From assembly GCA_016840305.1 (NCBI GenBank), contig JAEOSP010000465.1, forward strand, positions 1 to 14,047: a DNA stretch of 14,047 nt, read 5' to 3'. Positions 1 to 6,859 of this stretch are shown here, piece after piece (the first letter of the stretch is position 1; each line of letters opens with the position of its first letter). Both the position numbers and the translations under genes were made by a program. The notes beneath the pieces were generated by a model. That model searched no databases, was not told where the DNA came from, and saw only the letters and a program-made list of their open reading frames with translations. Source of the stretch: Candidatus Hodarchaeota archaeon (GTDB lineage: Archaea > Asgardarchaeota > Heimdallarchaeia > Hodarchaeales > Hodarchaeaceae).

Positions 1-431
1 ACTACTTCCTCAATTAATCTGGGTTTACTAGTAACGTAACACCAAGCATCTTGACCCCAAACAATATCAAATGAATTTGATTTAACTGGGAGATCAAGAA
101 CATTTCCTTCTCTATATTCAATGAGATGATCTAATCCAGCATTTCTTGTTCTTTCTCTGGCTTTCTCAATCATAGTTTTGGTAATATCTACACCTATTAC
201 ATTCACATTGAAATTAGATGCGATGTATCTTGCAGGTCCACCTAAAGCAGAACAAACATCTAGAACTGATAGTCCTGATTCAAGATTCAGCTTATTTGCT
301 AAACGCTGAGTCTCTGTCTCTCCACCTACATGTATATGTTCACCCATTAAAGCTTCCCAGAGAAGGCCAATTGGCCCATCATAAGCATCGGAAACGTCCT
401 TAACGTTGAAATCATATTGGAAATTGCTCAT
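1..431 (-). CDS. SAM-dependent methyltransferase, sarcosine/dimethylglycine-methyltransferase-like (partial, C-terminus off the left edge)
   Basis: The first 143 codons are visible, starting at ATG 431-429. A class I Rossmann methyltransferase fold is evident: motif I VLDVCSALGGP at residues 56-66, the ribose-binding acidic residue in IGVD at 82, and FDIVWGQDAW at about 121-130. Near the N-terminus, a YDG segment at 17-19 and GEHIHVGG at 30-37 resemble the YD...WG(E)xIHxG signature that precedes motif I in glycine-sarcosine and dimethylglycine N-methyltransferases. That family makes betaine-type compounds, but the substrate here cannot be assigned from half a protein. A ribosome-binding site AAGGGA (445-440) lies 8 nt before the start, and a TTTAAA element at 480-475 could be its TATA box. 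It is divergent from the DoxD-like gene. No ArsM-type cysteines are visible, so arsenite methylation is not favoured. Confidence 0.82.
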   Translation of the reverse strand, partial: MSNFQYDFNVKDVSDAYDGPIGLLWEALMGEHIHVGGETETQRLANKLNLESGLSVLDVCSALGGPARYIASNFNVNVIGVDITKTMIEKARERTRNAGLDHLIEYREGNVLDLPVKSNSFDIVWGQDAWCYVTSKPRLIEEV

Positions 432-523
432 AATTATATTCCCTTATTCACATTTTTGATCTAAGAAGTAATCCTTTAAAGGTCCATCATACATTTATCA
501 TATTTTTTTCTCGAAAAATTAAG

Positions 524-540
524 ATTTATGGAAATAAATT
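524..540 (+). promoter_or_regulatory. Candidate TATA region between divergent methyltransferase and DoxD-like genes
   Basis: ATTTAT (524-529) and ATAAAT (534-539) form a 6-bp inverted repeat around GGAA. On the plus strand the right half resembles an archaeal TATA box, and a start about 25 bp downstream would fall near 560. The whole area is AT-rich, so this is a weak call. Confidence 0.25.
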
Positions 541-559
541 GATCTACTACGTTAACAGA

Positions 560-625
560 ATGTCTGATATGTATGACTACGATATTCTTAAGGATTATTC
601 GAAACAATTTTACAAAGTTCTTTAA
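560..625 (+). CDS. Possible 21-residue small ORF upstream of the DoxD-like gene
   Basis: An ATG at 560 opens 21 codons that end in TAA at 623-625, 38 nt before the DoxD-like start. The peptide begins MSDMYDYDILKDY and is charged and aromatic, so it looks protein-like rather than random AT-rich translation. There is no ribosome-binding site. An AT element AATAAATT at 533-540 would place a transcription start near 560, so a leaderless message starting at this ATG is conceivable. It could equally be a chance ORF or the remnant of a longer gene. No family is recognised. Confidence 0.2.
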   Translation: MSDMYDYDILKDYSKQFYKVL

Positions 626-647
626 GACAATTTAATGTTATTATGCA

Positions 648-656
648 AAAAGGAGA
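648..656 (+). promoter_or_regulatory. Ribosome-binding site fixing the DoxD-like start
   Basis: AAAAGGAGA contains AGGAG at 651-655, which is 8 nt before ATG 664. An in-frame ATG at 643 lies upstream of this site and overlaps its approach, so 664 is preferred. Confidence 0.75.
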
Positions 657-663
657 TAGAAAT

Positions 664-1170
664 ATGGCTCTGGAAGTAATAAAAAATATGCATGAACAGA
701 ATAAGATAGATGGTAGCTATTTTGTGCTACTTCGGATTACATTGGGACTAGCATTTCTTACCACATGGTTTAGTAATCTAAACAAGGGAGCTTTCACTGC
801 TAGTGGGTTCGTTGGTACAATCAACTACTTTATCGATCATCCTGATCATATAGTAACCCCTTTTGATGATATTATACGAAATGTAGCTTTTCCAAATGCT
901 ACAATTTTTGGGTTCGGATGGCTTGTAGTGGAACTATTCATATCGATTTCCCTTACATTTGGTCTCTTTACTCGTCTTGGTTCAATAGTTGGAGCAGGTT
1001 CTACAATAGTACTTGGTCTTGGAGCTTTAGGAGTTGATTGGCCTTGGACTTATGTATTAATGTTCATTGGATTCGTCACCTGCGCTTTGATTAGTGCTGG
1101 AAAATGGTATGGTCTTGATTACTGGTTAAAAGATCGGATTCCTGAGAAATTATTGATAATTCTTATCTGA
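664..1170 (+). CDS. DoxD/DoxX family membrane protein (thiosulfate:quinone oxidoreductase small-subunit-like)
   Basis: The protein is 168 residues from ATG 664. The start is chosen because AGGAG at 651-655 lies 8 nt upstream; an ATG at 643 would add seven residues but has no such site. Four hydrophobic segments are visible, at roughly 19-39, 77-100, 105-122 and 128-148. The layout matches DoxX/DoxD proteins: a first helix with R-I-T-L-G-L-A-F-L, a following F-x-x-x-x-G-F-V loop, and a four-helix bundle. In Acidianus, DoxD with DoxA forms thiosulfate:quinone oxidoreductase, passing electrons from thiosulfate to the quinone pool. Other DoxX proteins have different or unknown roles, and no doxA partner is visible. 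It converges on the GT87-like gene with only 14 nt between stop codons. The sulfur theme is shared with the YeeE-type gene at 5526-6590. Confidence 0.75.
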   Translation: MALEVIKNMHEQNKIDGSYFVLLRITLGLAFLTTWFSNLNKGAFTASGFVGTINYFIDHPDHIVTPFDDIIRNVAFPNATIFGFGWLVVELFISISLTFGLFTRLGSIVGAGSTIVLGLGALGVDWPWTYVLMFIGFVTCALISAGKWYGLDYWLKDRIPEKLLIILI

Positions 1171-1184
1171 ATTCCTCGTAGTAG

Positions 1185-2558
1185 TCAAACACCCTGGTTA
1201 ACTCTCATAATCCTTTTAAGAGTGTCCTCTCGACCTTTGAATACAAATTCATAGATAAATATCAGAAAAAATGGGATGTATTCCAGAATTCGAGTAAAAG
1301 GGGATTCATACCAGATACCGAATTGATCAGATAAAATATACACATTGTAGGATAAAACCAGAAGTCCCGATAATGCTATCCAGCTCCAAAATACTTTAGG
1401 GTAACCAAGTAAGATGAATGGGAAAACCCAGAAAAAATACCAAGGATGAAAAGTAGGTTGTAGTATAAGGAAAATACCTATGACTAAACCCACGGTTTCA
1501 TGGGAGTTTTCTTTTGATTTTAGTACTTTTACTGCTAAAATTACAAACAATATAATAAAAATAGCTTCAAATATGATTTTTGACTCCATTAAAGATAAGG
1601 CTGTTTCTGAAATCAACCATACAAAGCTTGCATTAAAATACCAGTTTTTAGCATATAGCGTTAAACCTTGAATTATATTTGGATCAAAAATAACAAATAA
1701 ACTATAGAGTGTGAGAGTTACAATGATTAATCCTTTCGCTCTCCTGGTGAACTTGTACCAATATAGAATTATTAACATGATTGCATAATATTTTAGGAAG
1801 AAGGCTCCAGTAAAGCAGATTGCTGCAATTAAAGTTTTTCGATTTTCTAATGCAATTAATCCAAAAGTGATTATTAGGACAATTAAAGCTTCAAAATGAG
1901 AACCAGATGTTGTTTCTAAGTGTAATAAAGGATTCCATGCAAATATGATAATTTTCCATTTGTCTTCTTCATCTAATAACTTCTCTAATCCAAAGATTGT
2001 CAGTATAAAAGCAATAGAGAAAATTATACGAAAATTGTTGGGGTTATCAAAAATTAGCGCTAACAAAAAGAACATAAAAAGAGCTAAAGGAGGATATGGA
2101 GATACTAAGGAAATATTGTTTGCTTTGGTTAAGTATCCTTCAGTAATATATGCTGGGAGGTCAATTAGAGGGATCTTGTAAGGATTAAATCCATGAGTTA
2201 GTGCTTTCCCTTCCAAAAAATATCGATAAACATCATCTGACAGCGTTATTGGCATTAACAAGAGTAATAATTGAATAATTACTGTTACGACAATGATCGT
2301 AAGTAAAGAATACCTATTTAATGATAGGCTTAATTTTTGAGATACTATTATCGCAAGAACATATATAACGTACGGTAAAAAGAAAATAAGTTGAAATAAC
2401 GGGTTAGATCTAGATAAAGCAGTTAACGAGATTAAAATCAAAAAAGATATCCCTAATAGGAACCCAAAAATTTGGAGGTACGAATCTTTGATATAAAGAG
2501 TGAACTTTTCCCCCTTCGGTAGGTGCGAATTGCTTTGATGTAAATTGTTTTCTTTCAT
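1185..2558 (-). CDS. GT87-like polyprenyl-phosphate-dependent glycosyltransferase (GT-C)
   Basis: This is a multispanning membrane protein of 457 residues from ATG 2558. An upstream in-frame ATG at 2609 would lie inside the previous gene; 2558 leaves 2 nt after that gene's stop and removes a poorly hydrophobic extension. After two N-terminal helices (about 30-48 and 54-73) and a third at 83-103, an extracytoplasmic loop begins SDDVYRYFLEG at 107-117 and continues with a GFNPY motif, as in GT87/mannosyltransferase-type GT-C enzymes. Asp108 and Asp109 are the likely catalytic acidic pair. PYPPLALF and, near the C-terminus, HPWYFFWVFPF are also typical. Such enzymes take a sugar from polyprenyl-phosphate-sugar and add it to a lipid- or protein-linked glycan on the outer face. 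It is last in the operon, and its donor could be made by the GT2 at 4777. The sugar (mannose is usual) cannot be read from sequence. Confidence 0.8.
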   Translation of the reverse strand: MKENNLHQSNSHLPKGEKFTLYIKDSYLQIFGFLLGISFLILISLTALSRSNPLFQLIFFLPYVIYVLAIIVSQKLSLSLNRYSLLTIIVVTVIIQLLLLLMPITLSDDVYRYFLEGKALTHGFNPYKIPLIDLPAYITEGYLTKANNISLVSPYPPLALFMFFLLALIFDNPNNFRIIFSIAFILTIFGLEKLLDEEDKWKIIIFAWNPLLHLETTSGSHFEALIVLIITFGLIALENRKTLIAAICFTGAFFLKYYAIMLIILYWYKFTRRAKGLIIVTLTLYSLFVIFDPNIIQGLTLYAKNWYFNASFVWLISETALSLMESKIIFEAIFIILFVILAVKVLKSKENSHETVGLVIGIFLILQPTFHPWYFFWVFPFILLGYPKVFWSWIALSGLLVLSYNVYILSDQFGIWYESPFTRILEYIPFFLIFIYEFVFKGREDTLKRIMRVNQGV

Positions 2559-2560
2559 CT

Positions 2561-3997
2561 TTATTTCTCGGTTACAGACCAATTTGTATACGGTTTTCCA
2601 ATTATCCATCTGATTGATGCATAAAATGCACTTGCTGATTCAATAGCCGCTGCAAAAGGCGTAATAGCTAATAATCGTAGTAATTCAGCAAATTTGGTAT
2701 GTTTTGATAAATTTGGAATTGTCTCTAAGTTCTTCAATGCCCCAATTAATACACCAGATAACCAAAAAAGAGTTCCTGGTAAAAAAATAAATCTTGAAAC
2801 AAGAAAATAAATGAATAAGAATCTAGAGTCATTAAACATAAGATCAATATAAATCATCTTAGTAATTGTTGGGAAAAGAGTTGTAACCAACCCAAAAAGA
2901 ATAAAAAGCACTGAGAAAAAGCTTAGAGAGTGAGCTATTATTCTAAAACGAATTTTGAAAGTAATTTCGAATTTTTGTCTCCAAGACATTGTTTGAAACT
3001 CGGGAAGAAGTTTGATTAGTTTTACTGCTTGCCATGTCCCAGTAACCCACCTAATTCTAGCTCTTAATGAAGATTTTAGGGTAATTGGAGGTTGCTCGTA
3101 TAACCGTCCTCCATGCCAACCAAAAGGCCGTTTCCCTTTATTTAAGTAAACCTTCAAACCAAAAATAAGATCTTCTGCAAGAAGAGGGTATCCATCGAGT
3201 AGTCCAAAATCCCAACCTATATCTAAAACTAAACTTTCTTCAACTAAAAGATTAGAACCATGAAAATGGATTGGGGGAGGATTCTTCATTACTTGAGCAC
3301 AATGATAACAATGAAAAGGGCGATATGCTTCCATCTGACGACTGAATATGTTAGATTGGAAATATTTGATTGGGTAAACAATTGGTCCTTCGAAAATTTG
3401 CTGATTCTTTTGAGTAATAACCGAATGCAATAATCTACGAAATTCTTGCTCATCAATTGTAGACTCTGAATCAAAGAAAAATACAAAAGATCTTTGATTT
3501 GTGTGAGTTTTTTGTCTAGAGTTCTTTTTTCTATATTCTACAGAATATTGTAAACTTCGTGCCTTCATTTTTGTCTTATTCGTGGTTTCATAATTCGTTG
3601 GGACAACTAAAACATCAGATGGGAATTTTATACCAATATTTTTGAAATAATCCTTTAGTAATTGTTGATCCCGAGGTTCGTCAGTAACGACAAGTAATTC
3701 GAAATTTTCCATGAATATAGCATTGTTTTTTGAAATCTCAAATATACTTTCCACACCCCGTCTGACGGCATCAAGTTCATTACCCCTTGTAGTAATCTGG
3801 AATTTGAATTTGGGGAATTGTTGATTCGTACTAGAAAGTAGCTCAACTATTTCGCTATTTGAGGGGATATTTGGATTTAAATATGAGTTTCGATGTCTGA
3901 TATATGCAGGAAACATCTCAAAAAGGAAATAAAGTGAACTTAGGAGAAAAATAAATCCACTAATGATCCAAGTAAGAATACCCAACTCAATTAACAT
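2561..3997 (-). CDS. Egghead-like membrane glycosyltransferase family 2
   Basis: The protein has 478 residues from ATG 3997, with ribosome-binding site AGAGGT (4009-4004) 6 nt upstream. The order is: a signal-anchor helix at about 6-29; a GT-A domain opening with TTRG at 69-72; KMKARSLQYS at 143-152; DSE at 176-178 in the metal-binding position; HFHGSN at 244-249; the acidic AED at 274-276; RIRW at 314-317; then C-terminal membrane helices at about 345-375, 385-425 and 440-465. This arrangement matches Egghead, the animal GDP-mannose:glucosyl-lipid beta-1,4-mannosyltransferase, and its prokaryotic relatives, which act on lipid acceptors at the cytoplasmic face. Two departures from processive GT2 motifs are visible: DxE rather than DxD, and Ala313 where QxxRW has Gln. 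It sits 25 nt after the DUF2064 gene and 2 nt before the GT87-like gene. The family call is firm; the donor is inferred. Confidence 0.78.
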   Translation of the reverse strand: MLIELGILTWIISGFIFLLSSLYFLFEMFPAYIRHRNSYLNPNIPSNSEIVELLSSTNQQFPKFKFQITTRGNELDAVRRGVESIFEISKNNAIFMENFELLVVTDEPRDQQLLKDYFKNIGIKFPSDVLVVPTNYETTNKTKMKARSLQYSVEYRKKNSRQKTHTNQRSFVFFFDSESTIDEQEFRRLLHSVITQKNQQIFEGPIVYPIKYFQSNIFSRQMEAYRPFHCYHCAQVMKNPPPIHFHGSNLLVEESLVLDIGWDFGLLDGYPLLAEDLIFGLKVYLNKGKRPFGWHGGRLYEQPPITLKSSLRARIRWVTGTWQAVKLIKLLPEFQTMSWRQKFEITFKIRFRIIAHSLSFFSVLFILFGLVTTLFPTITKMIYIDLMFNDSRFLFIYFLVSRFIFLPGTLFWLSGVLIGALKNLETIPNLSKHTKFAELLRLLAITPFAAAIESASAFYASIRWIIGKPYTNWSVTEK

Positions 3998-4003
3998 ACG
4001 TGT

Positions 4004-4009
4004 ACCTCT
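4004..4009 (-). promoter_or_regulatory. Ribosome-binding site of the Egghead-like gene
   Basis: AGAGGT on the minus strand lies 6 nt before ATG 3997, in the short gap after the DUF2064 stop codon. Confidence 0.6.
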
Positions 4010-4022
4010 ATTATGGATATTC

Positions 4023-4787
4023 TCACAAACTCTCCCAGATGAAACTGCCTAAACTTTGAATTAATTCAAATGTAAATTGAGGAAAATAATAATTATTCTT
4101 TACGGAAGACGTAGCTCGATATAAGTTCAGGATAGATCTGACAGACTTTAAATTTTCAAATGTATCAACATCTGTCATTTCAGGCAAGATGGATATATTG
4201 GTTGAATGTAAAAGGTTTAAGGCGTCACCTAGTTCCCCATATGTTGATTCATTATTGAAAATCTTATTTAAATCGGGTAAAAATGGAGGATTAATTCCTA
4301 AAAGATAAAAACCTCCGTTTTGCGAAGGGCCTAAAACAGAATTACGAGAACTCTTCCCTAATATCTGAGCTATTTCATCTATCATTGAGGGTTGTAATTG
4401 AGGAGTATCTGATCCAATGATTAAGGCGGGATTGGTGGGGTTTTCCTGAAAAGCGTATTTAAAAGCGTTAGCAAATCGTTCCTTATGAGATTCTCCTTCT
4501 TGAGGTACTAATTCTAAAGAATCAAGAAATTTTTCTTCAACTTCAGATAATCCAGTTAAAATAAGGTTTTGGAATTCTTTCTCCTCATCTTTTGGGTAAA
4601 AATGGATCTGTAGAGTGAAATCACAACTTGCTTTGGATAGGGAAATCAAAGTATCTTTTATCATTGATATATGGAGGATGAATTGGAATTCGGAAGTTAT
4701 TTCAGGATGTCTAACTCGTGTTTTTACGAATCCTGGTTTTGGAACTTTCGTATATAACATGATAGTTATTTGCTGATCATAATTCAA
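4023..4787 (-). CDS. DUF2064 / TIGR04282-type transferase (rSAM-selenodomain-associated transferase 1 family)
   Basis: The protein has 254 residues and starts at TTG 4787. GGAGG at 4799-4795 lies 7 nt upstream, while the first ATG (4760) would remove the first beta strand. Signatures are clear: TKVPKPGFVKTR at 13-24 (nucleotide-binding loop), GSDTP at 125-129, GPSQNGGFYLLG at 153-164 and DVDTFENL at 206-213. The fold is a nucleotidyltransferase-like GT-A. Members are often encoded with a GT2 enzyme in sugar-lipid or arsenosugar-type clusters, and biochemical proof of the reaction is thin. Its start overlaps the preceding GT2 stop by 11 nt, which suggests translational coupling. One deviation: the usual DGGY reads NGGF, replacing a conserved acidic residue at 157. 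The C-terminal 25 or so residues are poorly conserved. It could supply an activated sugar or act as a glycosyltransferase itself. Confidence 0.83.
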   Translation of the reverse strand: MNYDQQITIMLYTKVPKPGFVKTRVRHPEITSEFQFILHISMIKDTLISLSKASCDFTLQIHFYPKDEEKEFQNLILTGLSEVEEKFLDSLELVPQEGESHKERFANAFKYAFQENPTNPALIIGSDTPQLQPSMIDEIAQILGKSSRNSVLGPSQNGGFYLLGINPPFLPDLNKIFNNESTYGELGDALNLLHSTNISILPEMTDVDTFENLKSVRSILNLYRATSSVKNNYYFPQFTFELIQSLGSFIWESL

Positions 4788-5511
4788 TACTAGGCCTCCA
4801 AAAGAGAAGTATCCTAAGAAACATTACATTCATGACAATCGCAGCTTTTATTGCGGTAAAAATATTCCCTGAAATCTTACTTTTACCTTTAACTCTTTTA
4901 GAATATTTAACAGGAATCTCAGAATGCAAAATTCCAGCTTTTAATATTTTAGAAGTCATTTCGATAGTCCATCCATATCCGTTGGTATTCATTTCAAGAT
5001 TATAAAGCAATTTTGATGAAATAATTCGTAAGGGACCGATATCAGAAAGCCGTTGTCTATATACAAAAGAAGCTAATCTTGACAAAAATGAATTTGCTAC
5101 AATAGCAGGTGAACTCAATCTAGCACGAGAATTTTCTAGCAACATTCTTGAACCTTGACAATATCTAGAATCTGTTTTTCTAATGTAAGAGAAGACTTTT
5201 ATGATATCAGAAGTGGCACTCTGTCCATCCCCATCAAAAAAACAAATATAAGCTGGTTGTGAGGGAAGAGATCTTGCATAATCGATCCCAGCTTTGCATG
5301 CGGAACCGTAACCCATTTGTTTTTCTTTAATAACAGTTACACTACAATTTTCCGCAATTTTAGCAGTTTGATCCGTAGAATTATTATTAATAACAACTAT
5401 ATTATTTGTGATATTCCGTCGAAGATCCATAAGTAAATCAGGTAATGCATCTTCTTCATTAAAAGCAGGTATCAGGATAAGCAGATCTGTAAATGATATT
5501 TGTGAATTCAT
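4777..5511 (-). CDS. Glycosyltransferase family 2, dolichol/polyprenyl-phosphate sugar synthase-like
   Basis: The protein has 244 residues from ATG 5511, with AGGAG at 5527-5523 lying 11 nt upstream. ATG 5520 sits only 2 nt behind that site, and ATG 5541 lies inside the transporter gene with no site, so the start is uncertain by up to ten codons. GT-A motifs are complete: ILIPAFNEE at 12-20, VINNNSTD at 40-47, GYGSACKAG at 67-75, the metal-binding DGD at 93-95, DIGPLR at 157-162, GYGWTIEM at 178-185 and KGKSKISG at 208-215. These match DPM1/DPG-synthase-type enzymes that move a sugar from a nucleotide to polyprenyl phosphate on the cytoplasmic face. The C-terminal hydrophobic stretch (217-237) may attach it to the membrane. 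It probably supplies donors for GT-C enzymes nearby. Whether it transfers mannose or glucose is unknown. Confidence 0.85.
   Translation of the reverse strand: MNSQISFTDLLILIPAFNEEDALPDLLMDLRRNITNNIVVINNNSTDQTAKIAENCSVTVIKEKQMGYGSACKAGIDYARSLPSQPAYICFFDGDGQSATSDIIKVFSYIRKTDSRYCQGSRMLLENSRARLSSPAIVANSFLSRLASFVYRQRLSDIGPLRIISSKLLYNLEMNTNGYGWTIEMTSKILKAGILHSEIPVKYSKRVKGKSKISGNIFTAIKAAIVMNVMFLRILLFWRPSIEL
4795..4799 (-). promoter_or_regulatory. Ribosome-binding site supporting a TTG start
   Basis: GGAGG on the minus strand lies inside the end of the GT2 gene, 7 nt before TTG 4787. It is the strongest ribosome-binding site in the operon and the main reason for the TTG call. Confidence 0.7.
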
Positions 5512-5525
5512 CTCTGTCATTACTC

Positions 5526-6590
5526 CTAATCCGTCTTCCATACAATATTTGGAGTCGAAGATGGTATTTCTTGTTTAAATCTTAGAAAAATAAGATAAGA
5601 AGCAATCCAATTACCCAGAATCATAAATAAAGCTGCAATTAAAGAAGATATTCCGAGTTCAGGTATCCCACCGAGAATATGGCCAAAATTACAACCTTGA
5701 GCTAGGATAGCACCAAATCCCAAAAGAAATCCGCCACTAAAGAAATAAATGATATCTTTCAGAGAGGGGACTACTACTATAAATTCTTTCAGTTGAAATG
5801 AGGACACGAAAGATCCAAATACCAAACCGATAATGAAAAAGCCTGCCCATTCAACAGGAGAAGCAGGAAGGATAGCAAAAATACCTCCGATAAATCTGAA
5901 TATTTCCCCTACTCCATCAGTTGTAGATAATCCGAAATTTCTACCTGTTTCTGAGGAAAATATTCTTGCTAGAACTCCAAATATCCCCAATAATAATCCA
6001 GAGAGTAACGGAGTCCAATTTTTCCTTAAATGTGTTAATTTAGATTCTTTCCGCATTAGATAGAATGCTAGTAATAATGCAAGTATAAATATGAGTATTG
6101 TCCAAAACCATCTTGGTAAGAATAGTTCTAATGACGGAACGTTGTCATCAATTTTCAATTCAGTTAAATAGCGAACATCCGCTAGAATTGGACTAATTGG
6201 CCCAAGAAAAGTTATTCCAATACCGATTCCAAACCCTAAAAGAGCAATGAAAGCTTTAAGCGATCCTTCCCCGATTCGATAACATGTCCCACCTGCACAA
6301 CCACCAGCAAAAACTGTGCCTATTCCAAAAATAAGTCCACTTAAAGGAGTTGATACTAAGGATAGACTGATGGGGTTTGATACAAAGGAAAAAATATCTA
6401 TAGAAGCCAGTAATAAATACCCAACCATTTCTACAGCAACAGCAAATAGAAAAATTCCTGCTATTTCAATATTATTGGCTAAAAATATGTTCCTAAAACC
6501 TGTATTTTCACAAACTCTTCCACGTTGAAGTATTAGTCCTGTTCCTCCTCCAATTACTAGTGCAATACTGATTTCAGTTACAGAAAGCAT
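5526..6590 (-). CDS. YeeE/YedE family sulfur-compound (thiosulfate) transporter
   Basis: The protein has 354 residues from ATG 6590 and is almost wholly hydrophobic, with about nine or more helices in two related halves. The conserved cysteines of the family are present: LQRGRVC ending at Cys27, GGCAGGTCYR with Cys98 and Cys103, and AQGCNFGH with Cys300. In the characterised Spirochaeta thermophila YeeE, cysteines in equivalent contexts pass thiosulfate through the membrane, so the import function is well supported at family level. Selenium-related YedE homologues are an alternative. No TusA-like sulfur acceptor protein is visible next to it. It heads the operon: its stop lies 14 nt before the GT2 start chosen here, and earlier possible GT2 starts are closer or overlap. 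A TATA-like TTTATTAAAT at 6650-6641 and an inverted repeat at 6620-6637 lie upstream. Confidence 0.88.
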   Translation of the reverse strand: MLSVTEISIALVIGGGTGLILQRGRVCENTGFRNIFLANNIEIAGIFLFAVAVEMVGYLLLASIDIFSFVSNPISLSLVSTPLSGLIFGIGTVFAGGCAGGTCYRIGEGSLKAFIALLGFGIGIGITFLGPISPILADVRYLTELKIDDNVPSLELFLPRWFWTILIFILALLLAFYLMRKESKLTHLRKNWTPLLSGLLLGIFGVLARIFSSETGRNFGLSTTDGVGEIFRFIGGIFAILPASPVEWAGFFIIGLVFGSFVSSFQLKEFIVVVPSLKDIIYFFSGGFLLGFGAILAQGCNFGHILGGIPELGISSLIAALFMILGNWIASYLIFLRFKQEIPSSTPNIVWKTD

Positions 6591-6619
6591 TATTTATTCA
6601 GATCCTTACTATTAAAACT

Positions 6620-6637
6620 CCCTTATTAAGAATAGGG
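6620..6637. repeat. Short inverted repeat at the predicted transcription start of the transporter operon
   Basis: CCC-T-TATT, AAG, AATAGGG: seven paired bases with one bulged T around a 3-nt loop. Its position at the predicted start fits an operator or a 5' leader hairpin. A short repeat in AT-rich DNA can arise by chance. Confidence 0.3.
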
Positions 6638-6640
6638 TGT

Positions 6641-6650
6641 ATTTAATAAA
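6641..6650 (-). promoter_or_regulatory. Candidate TATA box for the transporter-glycosyltransferase operon
   Basis: TTTATTAAAT on the minus strand. A start about 25 bp downstream would be near 6620, leaving a leader of some 30 nt before ATG 6590. Confidence 0.45.
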
Positions 6651-6664
6651 GTAGATTCATAATC

Positions 6665-6693
6665 GTTATTAATAATTTTCTTCGATTAATAAC
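6665..6693. repeat. Perfect 9-bp inverted repeat in the divergent intergenic region
   Basis: GTTATTAAT (6665-6673) and ATTAATAAC (6685-6693) are exact reverse complements separated by 11 nt. The left arm is also part of the 10-bp palindrome TTATTAATAA (6666-6675). It lies about 15 bp upstream of the minus-strand TATA candidate and about 100 bp upstream of the plus-strand one, a suitable place for a dimeric regulator. Confidence 0.4.
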
Positions 6694-6792
6694 CTACATT
6701 GAAATAACCCATAAATGACTTAAATAATCTATTCTAGCAAGGGATGCAAGTGAAAATTATACAGAGAACAACAATTACACTGAAAAATGAAA

Positions 6793-6802
6793 AATATTTA
6801 TG
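6793..6802 (+). promoter_or_regulatory. Candidate TATA box for the large GT-C gene
   Basis: AATATTTATG, preceded by an A-rich run, resembles the AAATATTTATATA element at 11878-11890. A start about 25 bp downstream leaves a leader of roughly 35 nt that contains the GGTGA ribosome-binding site at 6849-6853. Confidence 0.45.
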
Positions 6803-6848
6803 TTATTAAACCCAGTCTCGATATCAATAGAGTCTCAGCAAAAGAATC

Positions 6849-6853
6849 GGTGA
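6849..6853 (+). promoter_or_regulatory. Ribosome-binding site supporting a TTG start
   Basis: GGTGA lies 6 nt before TTG 6860. The same GGTGA with the same spacing precedes the parvulin gene at 11514-11518. Confidence 0.65.
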
Positions 6854-6859
6854 AAACCT

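Noticed and set aside
643..663. ATG 643 as the DoxD-like start
   Set aside because: It lies before the AGGAG site at 651-655, whereas ATG 664 is correctly spaced behind it.
2559..2609. ATG 2609 as the GT87-like start
   Set aside because: It would overlap the Egghead-like gene by 49 nt and has no ribosome-binding site; ATG 2558 follows that gene's stop by 2 nt.
1..6590. Arsenosugar biosynthesis cluster, suggested by DUF2064 plus a methyltransferase
   Set aside because: No ArsM-type or radical-SAM ArsS-type protein is visible; the methyltransferase looks like the sarcosine/dimethylglycine type and is divergently placed beyond another gene.
440..6627. TCCCTTATT at 440-448 and again at 6619-6627, both upstream of minus-strand genes
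   Set aside because: One copy is explained as a ribosome-binding site and the other lies near the transcription start; a shared 9-mer in AT-rich DNA is not enough for a common regulatory site.
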